NCBI GenBank assembly: GCA_025465095.1
Contig: JAODME010000029.1
Span: forward strand, 1-64,000
Direction of reading: 5' to 3'
From: Microbacteriaceae bacterium
GTDB lineage: Bacteria > Actinomycetota > Actinomycetes > Actinomycetales > Microbacteriaceae
Length of the DNA: 64,000 nucleotides
The translations under genes and the position numbers were made by a program. Below are positions 8,539 to 17,031 of the stretch, in pieces. Numbering within the stretch: position 1 is the stretch's first letter; each line of letters opens with the position of its first letter. Under the pieces are notes generated by a model. That model searched no databases, was not told the origin of the DNA, and saw only the letters and a program-made list of their open reading frames with translations.

Positions 8539-10478
8539 CCCGCACCGACACCTCCCGCTCGAAGTCTCCCCTAAGCGACCAGGAGTACACGCCCGTGGTT
8601 CCCAGCCGCGGAACCCTCATCCCGCTCAGCGCTCACGACGTCACCTTGGATGGCGGTTTCTGGGGCGAACGGCAGGTGGTCAATGCAAACGCGACTCTGC
8701 AGCACTGCCTTACCTGGATGGAGCAACTCGGATGGATCGGCAACTTCGACCGGGTCGCCAAGGGCGAAACGGGCCCACCGGCCGGGCGGGAGTTCGCAGA
8801 CTCAGAGATATACAAGCTCCTCGAAGCGCTGGCGTGGGAATCCACCCGAAGCGGCGGGGGATGGGCGGATGAGGCGTTCCAAGCGTTGTCGGCACGCGTC
8901 GTCGCCGCACAGCAGCCGGACGGATATCTCAACACCCGCTTCGGAGGTCCGAACCAACAACCGCGGTACACAGATCTCGAGTGGGGTCACGAGCTCTACT
9001 GCGCGGGTCACCTCCTTCAGGCCGCGGTCGCGCGTGCACGGGACGTGCCCGACGATCCACTCGTCGCGGCGGCAATTCGCCTGGCCGACCACATCTGCGA
9101 TGTCTTCGGGCAGGACGGTCGCCACAGCGTTTGCGGGCATCCCGAGGTCGAACTCGCACTCGTCGAACTCGCCCGAGCGACGGGAAACCCTCGGTACCTT
9201 CACCAGGCGACCCTGTTTGTTCAGCGTCGGGGGAGGGGAACGCTCGACGGCGGCGAGACCCCTGCAGAGTACTTCCAGGACGACGTGGCCGTGCGCGACG
9301 CGAAGGTTCTGCGCGGTCACGCTGTGCGAGCGCTCTATCTCTCGGCAGGGGCAGTCGATGTGGCAGTGGAGAACGGTGATGACGACCTGCTCAACGCAGT
9401 TCGCGACCAGTGGGAGAACACCGTCGCTGCACGGACGTACCTCACCGGCGGGATGGGGTCCCGACACGAGGGGGAGTCCTTCGGCGATGACTTCGAATTG
9501 CCGTCCGATCGGGCGTACTCCGAAACGTGCGCGGGAGTGGCGTCGGTCATGCTGAGTTGGCGGCTGTTACTCGCAGGAGGCGAATCAAAATACGCCGACT
9601 TGATCGAGCGCACCCTCTTCAATGTTGTGGCGACAAGCCCCGATAGCGACGGCACGAGTTTTTTCTACGTCAACCCGCTCCAGCGGAACCAGGCGGGAAT
9701 AGAGGCAGCCCTTGACGAGCCGAGCCCCCGTGCCTCCTCAAGCCAGCGCGCTCCGTGGTTTGAGGTTTCTTGCTGCCCCACGAATGTCGCGCGCACTCTG
9801 GCAAGCCTGGGCGGATACATCGCGACGAAGGATATCGACGGCCTTCAAATCCATCAGTACATCAACGGGCACATCGAGACGCTGCTGCCCGACGGCGAAC
9901 GCATCGAGTTGACGATGGAGACAGGCTATCCGTTCGCTGGAGAAGTCGCCGTCACGTTCAAATCGGAGAGCACACGAGAATGGACGCTGAGCCTGCGTGT
10001 TCCGTCCTGGGCTCGTGGTCGCGCGACAGTCGACGACGGCTCCGGCGCCCGGTTGATCGACGGAGACGTGGCGACGGTGCGGAGAGCGTTTTCGACCGGC
10101 ATGACCGTACGTCTGTCGCTACCGATCGAGCCTCGCTTCACCTATCCCGACCCTCGGATCGACGCGCTTCGGGACTGCGTTGCCGTGGAGCGCGGGCCGC
10201 TTGTGCTGTGCGCGGAGTCGATCGACCTGCCCGGCGGACACCATGTGAGGGACCTCGCGGTTTACTCAGGAGGAGGCTTCAACTCAAAGGGTTCCGACTT
10301 GACCACCGTGTCCGGTGCAACCGGCTGCGGGGGAGCCGAAGGCTGGCCCTACGCTTCACACACCGAGGACGGCGTGCGCTTGGTTGGGCAATTGGAGGTC
10401 CCCCTGAGCCCATACTTCGGATGGGGGGAACGCGGACCCTCCGAGATGAGGGTTTGGCTGCCGATCGCTCGGCCGTGA
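8535..10478 (+). CDS. GH127 beta-L-arabinofuranosidase
   Basis: The 647-residue protein has the length and motifs of GH127 (HypBA1-type) enzymes, which remove terminal beta-L-arabinofuranose from plant glycoproteins such as extensin. The zinc/cysteine active site is complete: E330 and C332 in the ETC motif, and C413-C414 in the CCPTN motif, corresponding to Glu338, Cys340, Cys417 (nucleophile) and Cys418 of HypBA1. E314 in GESFG sits at the same distance upstream as the proposed acid/base Glu322. An (alpha/alpha)6 barrel covers about residues 30-430 and beta-sandwich domains follow. There is no signal peptide, so it acts on imported material. It closes an operon of glycosidase, binding protein and two permeases with ATGA coupling. 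Confidence 0.9.
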   Translation: MTRTDTSRSKSPLSDQEYTPVVPSRGTLIPLSAHDVTLDGGFWGERQVVNANATLQHCLTWMEQLGWIGNFDRVAKGETGPPAGREFADSEIYKLLEALAWESTRSGGGWADEAFQALSARVVAAQQPDGYLNTRFGGPNQQPRYTDLEWGHELYCAGHLLQAAVARARDVPDDPLVAAAIRLADHICDVFGQDGRHSVCGHPEVELALVELARATGNPRYLHQATLFVQRRGRGTLDGGETPAEYFQDDVAVRDAKVLRGHAVRALYLSAGAVDVAVENGDDDLLNAVRDQWENTVAARTYLTGGMGSRHEGESFGDDFELPSDRAYSETCAGVASVMLSWRLLLAGGESKYADLIERTLFNVVATSPDSDGTSFFYVNPLQRNQAGIEAALDEPSPRASSSQRAPWFEVSCCPTNVARTLASLGGYIATKDIDGLQIHQYINGHIETLLPDGERIELTMETGYPFAGEVAVTFKSESTREWTLSLRVPSWARGRATVDDGSGARLIDGDVATVRRAFSTGMTVRLSLPIEPRFTYPDPRIDALRDCVAVERGPLVLCAESIDLPGGHHVRDLAVYSGGGFNSKGSDLTTVSGATGCGGAEGWPYASHTEDGVRLVGQLEVPLSPYFGWGERGPSEMRVWLPIARP

Positions 10479-10725
10479 TGAGGCGGAGCTGCTCTTGCCC
10501 GGGTCGGATCCCGACGCTTGACTAGCTACACAGACGTACTCGATCGTCACCTCCGCACGAGAACCGGGCAGATACCCATCGTTCGCACATTCGAATGAAG
10601 GTTATCCGCGAGATACGGAATCATCCGCAAAAGCTGAGGGCCGTTCATGCAGGATTCAGATCCTCTCAGCCCGAACGAAGTGCTGGCTCCGCCTTCGAGA
10701 TGCCCGGATGAACCTGGTGCGCCGA

Positions 10726-11355
10726 TCAGTCCAGCTCGGCAAGCCACTTGCGAGCGGCGGCTAGGTCTCGCCGTTCTATGCCGTGACCGCCCGGTCGGAG
10801 CGCCTGCTCCACAGTGGCCCCGTGCCGTTTGAGTGCTGCTACGAGCCGGGTGACACTGGGCAGTGGGGCCATCGGATCGGAGTCACCGTTGATGACGATC
10901 AACATGCTGCCGGACAGGTCCTCGTTCAACTCATGCTCGCCGAGTGGATACATGCCGGAGAAGGCGATGACAACGTTGACCGTCTCCGGGTGAAGAAGAG
11001 CTGTGGCGAGGGCTATGTTGGCTCCGTTGGAGAAGCCGACTGCCGCAATCGGGCGGTCGCCCAACCCATAGTGTTCTCGGGCGGACTCTACGAAGCCGGC
11101 TAGGTCGCGGGCTCGGACGATGACGTCGTCCACGTCGAAGTTGCCCTCGCCGTGGCGTCGAAACCAACGCAGCATTCCGTGTTCCTGAACCCGTCCGCGG
11201 GGCGCGAGCACTGCGGCATCCGGGTCCAGTTCTGCGGCGAGCCCTGCGACATCGACTTCGTTGCCGCCAGTACCGTGCAGCATTAGCAGCACCGGTGCAT
11301 TGGCCTTGCCGGGGAGGAAGAGGTGTGGCCAATCGGTGACCATGGGGGCGTGCAT
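10726..11355 (-). CDS. Alpha/beta hydrolase, MhqD-like carboxylesterase
   Basis: A small (209 residues) phospholipase/carboxylesterase-family hydrolase. The triad is visible: S109 in the nucleophile elbow GFSNGA, D160 in NGDSD, and H191 in PGGHG; HGTGGNE at 27-33 forms the oxyanion-hole region. It lies 9 bases downstream of the ring-cleaving dioxygenase gene and starts at an ATG preceded by GGGAG. The same pair occurs in Bacillus subtilis (MhqD with MhqO), where it is induced by methylhydroquinone and other quinones. Its own substrate is not established; hydrolysis of a ring-cleavage product or a quinone ester is an inference. Confidence 0.8.
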   Translation of the reverse strand: MHAPMVTDWPHLFLPGKANAPVLLMLHGTGGNEVDVAGLAAELDPDAAVLAPRGRVQEHGMLRWFRRHGEGNFDVDDVIVRARDLAGFVESAREHYGLGDRPIAAVGFSNGANIALATALLHPETVNVVIAFSGMYPLGEHELNEDLSGSMLIVINGDSDPMAPLPSVTRLVAALKRHGATVEQALRPGGHGIERRDLAAARKWLAELD

Positions 11356-11364
11356 CGCGGCTCC

Positions 11365-12336
11365 CTACTTTCCGGCCAGTGTCGGGTTGTTTTCCGCTGG
11401 CAGTTCGATATGCGCAATGGAGTGCTCGATGGCGTCCCTGCTCGGCTCCAGCCACGGCGGCATCTTCAGAGACCGGCCCAGTTCCAGTAGCGGCTCGTCG
11501 ATGTCGAAGCCGGGGGTGTCGGTGGCGATTTCGTAGAGCACTCCGCCGGGCTCACGGAAGTAGATTGAGGTGAAGTACTGACGGTCGAGGATTGCGGTGA
11601 CCTGAAAGCCCCGCTCCACCAATTCCTGTCGCCACCTGTCTTGCGTGAATGCGTCCGCTACTCGAAAGGCGATGTGGTGCACGGTGCCACCGGCGGTCAG
11701 TCCCTGCTGTGCCATCGGGTCGGCGATCACGTCGATGATGTTTCCGGCGCCCTCGGCACCGGCGGTGAGCCGTGTGCGATTGCCCATTTCTCCGACGACG
11801 CGCAGTCCGAGATCGTTGATCAGTACGTCGACGGTGCGGAAAGGATCGTTGACGGTCAGGACCGAGGAGTGCTGCCCGCGCACGGCATAGTCGGCCGGTA
11901 CCGAAGCTGAATCCCATGGATTGCGCGGATCGATTGTGGAGGAGGCAATGAGGTCCAGTTGTAGCCCGTCCGGGTCGCGCAGGGAGAGGCGTTCCTCGTC
12001 GGAGGAAAGCCGGTCGATGACGGAATCGACTCCGAGCGCCTTGAAATGGTTTCGCCACCAGCCCAGGCTCCCTTCGGGAACGGAGAACGCGGTCGAGGTG
12101 GACTGTCCAGCGCCGATACGACCGGTGGGCACGCCACCCCAGGGGAAGAACGTCATCAAAGTTCCGGGACGGCCAGCGTCGTCCCCGTAGTACAGGTGGT
12201 AGGTGGACGGATTGTCGAAGTTCACTGTCTTCTTGACCAGCCGCAGGCCGAGGCCCTTGATGTAGAAGTCGATATTCGCCTGTGGGTCGCCGGCGATGGC
12301 GGTGACGTGGTGCAGACCCGCGGTGTTCAGTGTCAT
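11365..12336 (-). CDS. VOC-fold ring-cleaving dioxygenase, MhqO/MhqA-like
   Basis: Two vicinal-oxygen-chelate modules make up the 323-residue protein. The metal ligands are readable: His in GLHHVTA (residues 9-10), His in TVHHIAF (about 220-221) and E269 in LYEIATD. The LYYGD--G-PGTL--FFP segment near residue 50 is characteristic of the MhqO/MhqE branch, which is linked to hydroquinone ring cleavage or quinone tolerance. The start ATG has AAGGAGAG upstream. The gene is followed by the MhqD-like hydrolase and preceded by maleylacetate reductase on the same strand. With that reductase, cleavage of a hydroquinone is a reasonable inference. Confidence 0.82.
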   Translation of the reverse strand: MTLNTAGLHHVTAIAGDPQANIDFYIKGLGLRLVKKTVNFDNPSTYHLYYGDDAGRPGTLMTFFPWGGVPTGRIGAGQSTSTAFSVPEGSLGWWRNHFKALGVDSVIDRLSSDEERLSLRDPDGLQLDLIASSTIDPRNPWDSASVPADYAVRGQHSSVLTVNDPFRTVDVLINDLGLRVVGEMGNRTRLTAGAEGAGNIIDVIADPMAQQGLTAGGTVHHIAFRVADAFTQDRWRQELVERGFQVTAILDRQYFTSIYFREPGGVLYEIATDTPGFDIDEPLLELGRSLKMPPWLEPSRDAIEHSIAHIELPAENNPTLAGK

Positions 12337-12392
12337 TGAGTTCTCTCCTTGGGTCGATTTCCCGTCCGGATGAAGCTATCTACCGACCCAAT

Positions 12393-12412
12393 ATATATGC
12401 AAACGCATGTAT
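12393..12412. promoter_or_regulatory. Inverted repeat upstream of the dioxygenase gene
   Basis: ATATATGC and GCATGTAT flank an AAAC spacer; the 8-base arms match at 7 positions. It lies about 57 bases upstream of the dioxygenase start in an AT-rich patch of a GC-rich genome, which fits a promoter with a MarR- or TetR-type operator. The regulator is not encoded next to it. Confidence 0.4.
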
Positions 12413-12442
12413 CTTCGCAATATTTCCAGTCCGGCCAAATTG

Positions 12443-13507
12443 TCAGGCCCTAGCGGTGGGAGCATCTCCAGCCCAGGCTGAGCGAAGCAGCCGGGTCAGA
12501 TTTTCGGGCGTGACCGGGCGTGGGTTCGACGCCGGAATGAGAGGCAGGATGAATTGTGCCGCTTCGTCGAGGTCCGACTCGGCTAGCCCGTAGTCGCTCA
12601 GCGCTTTCGGGGCTCCCAACGATGTGTGAAGTGCACTCAAGCCCTCAACAGCGTTGTCGGATCCGAGCGCATTAGCGATCCGTTCGGCCACGGCAGGCAC
12701 CGTTGTGGCGTTGAATGCCAGCACATAGGGCAGCATCACCGCATGCATCTGTGCATGCGGGAGATTGAATCTGCCGCCCAGCGCGTGACAGATCTTATGA
12801 TGCATGCCCGAACCCGCACTGGCGAACGCGACGGCCGCGAGGTGGGCGCCGTAGAGCGTGTGCTCCCGTCCCCGAAGATCGTCAGGGGTCGCTGCAACGG
12901 CGGGGAGCCCCTGGGAGAGTGCCCGGATTCCCTCGGTCGCCATGGCTGCGTTGATGGGGTCGGCGTGCGGTGCCCAGAGGGAATCGACGCAGTGCGCCAA
13001 TGCGTTCAGGCCACTGGAGATGCTCAACTCCGGTGGCATGGTCAGCGTCAGCTGCGCATCGTAAATGACCGTTGCGGGAAGTGCGCGCCGGTCGACGCCG
13101 GTGGTCTTCTTGCCCCCTTGGGTTATGCCCCAGACGTCGGTGGCCTCGGAGCCGGCATAGGTTGTGGGAACCGCCACGATCGGCAGCCCCGTTGTCAGCG
13201 CGACAGCCTTGGCCAGACCGGTCGCGGATCCGCCGCCAATACTCACCACGAAATCGATGTCGTTGTCGACCGCAGTGCGTCGGGCCCGCTGCGCGTTGTG
13301 AAAAGGAACATGCTGCACCACGTCGTCGTGAACGATGGAGACGTCGACGCGATCCAGAACGTTCTCGGCGCGAACCATCTCCCGCTTGCTGGCGATCACC
13401 ATGATGTTGGTCGCGGCACGGCGCTCAACCTCCTGCTTGAGGTATTCGTTGGCCTTCCCGCTGCCGAAAAAGACCCGCTGTCCCAGCGTCTCGTGCTCGA
13501 AGTTCAC
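12443..13507 (-). CDS. Maleylacetate reductase (iron-containing alcohol dehydrogenase family)
   Basis: The protein (354 residues) fits maleylacetate reductase in length and sequence: the GGGSATGLAKAVAL dinucleotide-binding segment near residues 91-104, PTTYAGSE near 114-121, and the histidine-rich region GMHHKICHALGG near 233-244. Maleylacetate reductase converts maleylacetate to 3-oxoadipate with NAD(P)H at the end of hydroxyquinol, chlorocatechol and hydroquinone routes. It starts with GTG and lies upstream of the ring-cleaving dioxygenase with 106 bases between them. No intradiol hydroxyquinol dioxygenase is in the window, so maleylacetate may come from the MhqO-like enzyme's product or from genes elsewhere. 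Confidence 0.88.
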   Translation of the reverse strand: MNFEHETLGQRVFFGSGKANEYLKQEVERRAATNIMVIASKREMVRAENVLDRVDVSIVHDDVVQHVPFHNAQRARRTAVDNDIDFVVSIGGGSATGLAKAVALTTGLPIVAVPTTYAGSEATDVWGITQGGKKTTGVDRRALPATVIYDAQLTLTMPPELSISSGLNALAHCVDSLWAPHADPINAAMATEGIRALSQGLPAVAATPDDLRGREHTLYGAHLAAVAFASAGSGMHHKICHALGGRFNLPHAQMHAVMLPYVLAFNATTVPAVAERIANALGSDNAVEGLSALHTSLGAPKALSDYGLAESDLDEAAQFILPLIPASNPRPVTPENLTRLLRSAWAGDAPTARA

Positions 13508-13584
13508 CGTGTCAGCCGCGATCTTCCGGCGAACTCCAGGTACTCGATTCTTCGGTCATCAGCGGATCCTATCTTGCCGGGGCG

Positions 13585-13887
13585 TTGCGCTCTGGACGAT
13601 TGTGGTTCGCCTTGCTGGCGTGCGCGACGACGACCGGTGGGGTGCTCGCGGCATACTCCGTCATCTCGCCCCTGCTGACCGACCGCGCCCCAGTCGCCGC
13701 CTCGGTTCTTCTGGTCGCAGTCCGTCTGCTCTCTGACTCTGCCTGGCCGACTGCAGCATTGGTGCTGCTGCTGGGCCTGTTCGGGGTTGGCGTAAACCCG
13801 GTGCTGATCGCGTCAGTCGTGCGCTTCGCCGGGCATGCCCCCACCCTTGCATCCTCGCTCACCGTGTCCGCATTCAACTCCGGCGCC
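13585..13887 (+). pseudogene. Remnant of an MFS drug-efflux-type transporter
   Basis: About 100 codons resemble separate pieces of the C-terminal half of DHA1-type MFS transporters: GVLAAYSVISPLL (one membrane segment), then VLLLGLFGVGVNPVL and ASSLTVSAFNSG, which in intact transporters are separated by further membrane segments. An internal deletion has joined them, there is no N-terminal half and no ribosome binding site, and after the FNSG motif the frame continues into unrelated sequence. It is a decayed gene between the maleylacetate reductase and alcohol dehydrogenase genes. Confidence 0.65.
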
Positions 13888-14169
13888 CGGGCGAATCCCT
13901 CCGAGTCCCGAGCGGATGCTGCGGTACATACGAGCGTTTCGAGAGCCTGCGGTTGCTCGTTGCGGTCGTTGCACGGTCGGCGCTGCCTGATCGCCAAATC
14001 ACCTAGTTTCATGCGCCCGACATAGCCACGCGTCAGCCAGACTGGTAACGGGAAACCTTGCCGCGCGGAACAGTCTCAACAGCGCCAGTGAAGATAGCCG
14101 TTGCGAAATCTGTGCGGGCACGACAATCGCCATTGCTGCCGTTGACCGGCCCGAAGAAAGGGACTTCAC

Positions 14170-15279
14170 ATGACCTTGAACATCACCGCCGCACTCACGA
14201 GGGGTCTTCACCGTGAATTCGAGATCGAGGAGCTGACTCTCGATGACCCCCGCGCCGGGGAGGTGCAGGTGCGGATGGTTGCGGTCGGCGTGTGTCACAC
14301 GGACATGGCTGTTCGAGACGGATGGATACCGACGACTTTCCCCATCGTATTGGGCCATGAGGGCGCGGGCATCGTGGAACGTGTGGGGGAGGGCATTGCA
14401 CATCTGGCGCCGGGCGATCACGTGGTACTCACCGTCGCGAGCTGTGGCGTGTGCGTTAACTGTCTCAGCGGGAATCCCGCGTTCTGCGCGGATTCATACG
14501 CCCAGAACTTTGCAGGAGGGAGGGCGGATAGCTCGACCTCCCTCACGGACGCGGCAGGTCATCCGATCAACTCCCACTTCTTTGGCCAGTCCTCCTTCGC
14601 CTCCCACGCAAACGTGCCGGTGCGCAGCGTCGTCAAGGTTCGCGACGACGTCCCACTGGAGAGCCTTGCTCCCCTCGGGTGTGGAGTCCAGACGGGCGCC
14701 GGCAGCGTGCTGAATGTCTTGCAGCCCAGAACGGACAGTTCGCTCGTGGTGTACGGCGCCGGTGCAGTGGGACTGTCGGCAGTGCTGGCGGCGCGGGTCG
14801 CCCGGGTGCGCACAATCGTTGCGGTGGATGTCGTGGACGAGCGTCTCGAGCTGGCCCGTGAACTCGGAGCGACCCACACCGTGAACGCGCGAAAGGTGGA
14901 CACGGTCGAGGCCCTCGTCGAGATAACCGGATCCGGGGTGGACTATGCCATCGACACGACGGGGAACGCTGCTGTCGTGGACGGCATGATCAACTCCCTC
15001 GGGCACGGTGGTCACGCGATTCTTCTCGCTGCAGCAAACCCGGAAGCGGAGACGCGCGTGAACCTCTCGCTGGCGGTTGCCCGCGCGATCCGGGTGACCT
15101 CGGTTATCGAAGGCGGCGCCATCCCGCAATTGTTCATCCCGGAGCTCATCGAGTTGTACTTGGCAGGGGAGTTCCCGTTCGACAGGCTCATCCGGGTGTA
15201 CCCGTTCAGGGAGATCTCGCAGGCCTTCAGCGACAGCGAGTCGGGCGCCGTCGTCAAACCGGTTCTCACGTTCGAATAA
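14170..15279 (+). CDS. Zinc-dependent NAD(P)+ alcohol dehydrogenase, aryl-alcohol type
   Basis: A medium-chain dehydrogenase of 369 residues. Catalytic zinc ligands C42, H63 (with E64) and a cysteine near 171 (GCGVQTG) are present, as are the four structural zinc cysteines C92, C95, C98 and C106. The Rossmann motif GAGAVG is at about 197-202. Overall layout, including the long NFAGGRADSSTSL loop after the structural zinc, matches benzyl/aryl-alcohol dehydrogenases. The ATG is preceded by GAAAGGGA. With the neighbouring ring-cleavage genes it may oxidise an aromatic alcohol or reduce a reactive aldehyde; the substrate is not shown by sequence. Confidence 0.85.
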   Translation: MTLNITAALTRGLHREFEIEELTLDDPRAGEVQVRMVAVGVCHTDMAVRDGWIPTTFPIVLGHEGAGIVERVGEGIAHLAPGDHVVLTVASCGVCVNCLSGNPAFCADSYAQNFAGGRADSSTSLTDAAGHPINSHFFGQSSFASHANVPVRSVVKVRDDVPLESLAPLGCGVQTGAGSVLNVLQPRTDSSLVVYGAGAVGLSAVLAARVARVRTIVAVDVVDERLELARELGATHTVNARKVDTVEALVEITGSGVDYAIDTTGNAAVVDGMINSLGHGGHAILLAAANPEAETRVNLSLAVARAIRVTSVIEGGAIPQLFIPELIELYLAGEFPFDRLIRVYPFREISQAFSDSESGAVVKPVLTFE

Positions 15280-15344
15280 GGCGGCCTATTTGCCGATTCG
15301 ACGGGGATACTGTCCTAGGCTCACATCGTGCATCTCGGCGGGGA

Positions 15345-15480
15345 GTGACGGGTCCCGCGTCACCACTGATCTGCGCGGACGACATCAGGGCTGCGCCAAC
15401 GCTTGAAGGGCCGACCGAATCTCTTGCGAACCTCAGGGTCGACTATGTTGACCTGTACACCACCCATTGGCCCCTCCCGA
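15345..15480 (+). pseudogene. Fragment of an aldo/keto reductase
   Basis: A short stretch (ESLANLRVDYVDLYTTHWP, about 15411-15467) matches the signature around the catalytic region of aldo/keto reductases (SL-RL-VDYVDLY--HWP). Nothing else of the 280-330 residue enzyme is present, and the frame ends soon after. A further in-frame piece just before the ROK gene (GVALVQRPDAVIS, near 15580) might be another scrap of the same gene, but that is weak. Confidence 0.55.
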
Positions 15481-15641
15481 GAGTCGAATCTCGAGCCGGG
15501 CGAGAACGGGATGGCCGCCAACAGCGCGCGTGAATCAGGTTGGCTCTGGGGCAGCGGCCCCGAGTCCCGCGAAGAGTCCTAGGAGTGGCGCTTGTGCAGC
15601 GACCCGACGCCGTCATCAGTACGAAGGCAGTAGACGGAGCA

Positions 15642-16892
15642 ATGGCGGAGCAGCCGAAGGCGAGCATGCGCCGTGGCACCAACCTGCCGGCCATGGCTGA
15701 CTTCAACCAGTCAGTGATCCTCGACGCCATCCGTCGCTCCCAGACCGGGCTGAGCCGAGTCGAGTTGGCGAGCGCGACAGGACTCTCCGCGCAGACTATC
15801 TCGAACATCTGCCGTCGACTGCTGGATGGCGACTTGATTGAGGAGGCCGGGAAAGAGATCAGCGGTCCAGGGAAACCACGCACCATGCTGCGTCTGAATC
15901 CCGAGGGCCGCTTTGCGCTCGGGGTTCATCTCGACCCCACCGTGATGACCTTCGTCATGCTCGACCTCACCGGAACCGTGGTGGCGCGCTCGAGTCACCC
16001 CACGCCGACCTCGACCGACCCCGATTTCATCATCGCGAGCCTCGTTGCTGCACTGACCAGCCTCATCGATGAATCCGGCGTAAGTCGCGACCGCATCAGT
16101 GGTGTCGGCATCGCCGCACCCGGCCCCATCGATCGCCTGCGGGGCACCATCGTTGATCCTCCGCACCTCATGGGATGGCATCAGGTCGCGCTACGCGATG
16201 CCCTCTCCGTGGGTGTTGGTCTGCCAGCGATCCTCGACAAGGACGTCACGGCGGCCGCAATCGCCGAAATGTGGGCCGGCGGGCAGAGCGGACTCGGCAG
16301 CTTCGTCTTCTTCTACCTCGGGACGGGTATCGGGGCAGGATTGGTTGTGAAAGACGAGGTTGTGCGTGGCAGTTCCGACAATGCGGGCGAGATAGGGCAC
16401 ATTGTCACGGACCCCGACGGTCCACCCTGTTTTTGCGGTATGCGGGGCTGCGTGCTCGTGACCTGCATGCCGCAGTCGTTGGTGCGGGAAGCCGACCAGT
16501 CCGGCGTCTTCGGTGCCGTCACTGTCAGTTATGACACCTCCTCCGTCGACGAGCGTTTCACCGAACTCTGCGATGCGGCGGCGGCGGGCAACGCGGCCGC
16601 GGTAGAAATTCTCGATCGGTCGGCCGTGCGCTTGTCGAAAGCGGTTTCAGTGGTCGCGAACATGATCGATCTCGACCGAGTCGTCTTCGGTGGACCGTTT
16701 TGGACGCGCCTCTCTGAGCACTACATGCGCCGGATCCCGGCGCTGCTCGAAGAACTCAGGGCCGCGCGCAGTATTCACCGCATCACCGTCATGGGAACGG
16801 GTGTCGGCGAGGACGTGGCCGCGGTCGGGGCGGCCTGTCTCGTGCTCGACGAGGCACTCGCTCCCAACCCTAGGTCGCTCCTTCTATCCTGA
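15642..16892 (+). CDS. ROK-family transcriptional repressor
   Basis: The protein has an N-terminal winged helix-turn-helix (about residues 25-70, LSRVELASATGLSAQTISNI) joined to a ROK sugar-kinase-like sensor domain. The sensor contains the ROK zinc motif GHIVTDPDGPPCFCGMRGC near 255-273 and the GTGIGAGL loop. Total length (416 from the ATG at 15642; 408 from 15666, where GAAGG is better spaced) is normal for NagC/XylR-type repressors. It precedes an ABC importer and an alpha-mannosidase on the same strand. A TATTG-ACAG-CAATA palindrome in the following promoter region is a likely binding site. Effector probably a mannose-containing sugar, by context. Confidence 0.85.
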   Translation: MAEQPKASMRRGTNLPAMADFNQSVILDAIRRSQTGLSRVELASATGLSAQTISNICRRLLDGDLIEEAGKEISGPGKPRTMLRLNPEGRFALGVHLDPTVMTFVMLDLTGTVVARSSHPTPTSTDPDFIIASLVAALTSLIDESGVSRDRISGVGIAAPGPIDRLRGTIVDPPHLMGWHQVALRDALSVGVGLPAILDKDVTAAAIAEMWAGGQSGLGSFVFFYLGTGIGAGLVVKDEVVRGSSDNAGEIGHIVTDPDGPPCFCGMRGCVLVTCMPQSLVREADQSGVFGAVTVSYDTSSVDERFTELCDAAAAGNAAAVEILDRSAVRLSKAVSVVANMIDLDRVVFGGPFWTRLSEHYMRRIPALLEELRAARSIHRITVMGTGVGEDVAAVGAACLVLDEALAPNPRSLLLS

Positions 16893-16912
16893 CTCTTTCC
16901 TCAACGCGTCGC

Positions 16913-16945
16913 TATTGACAGCAATAACTCAAATCGATGTACTAT
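16913..16945 (+). promoter_or_regulatory. Promoter with overlapping ROK-type operator
   Basis: A perfect inverted repeat TATTG-ACAG-CAATA (16913-16926) covers the -35 hexamer TTGACA (16915-16920). TACTAT at 16940-16945 is a possible -10 element, with a rather long spacer of 19 bases. Position fits repression of the binding-protein gene at 17032. Confidence 0.5.
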
Positions 16946-17031
16946 TACGGAGGCACGGCAGCGTGGCAACTTCTGCCTTCGCGGTGCCCGCTGAGCAACG
17001 TCATATTCGCACTGTGGAGCAAGGGAGCACC

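Noticed and set aside
10479-10725. Possible small gene between GH127 and the MhqD-like hydrolase
   Set aside because: Short frames on both strands have no binding sites or family resemblance. The stretch is best read as intergenic, with only a weak GTCGG-ATC-CCGAC hairpin.
12626-13678. 350-codon plus-strand frame opposite maleylacetate reductase
   Set aside because: It mirrors the reductase coding frame and has no domain, start site or binding site of its own.
15468-15560. tRNA-like pattern on the minus strand (CCA-like end, TTCGAC loop)
   Set aside because: The loop has six or eight bases with any good stem, the acceptor 5' strand has no partner for GGAGGGG, and no anticodon arm fits.
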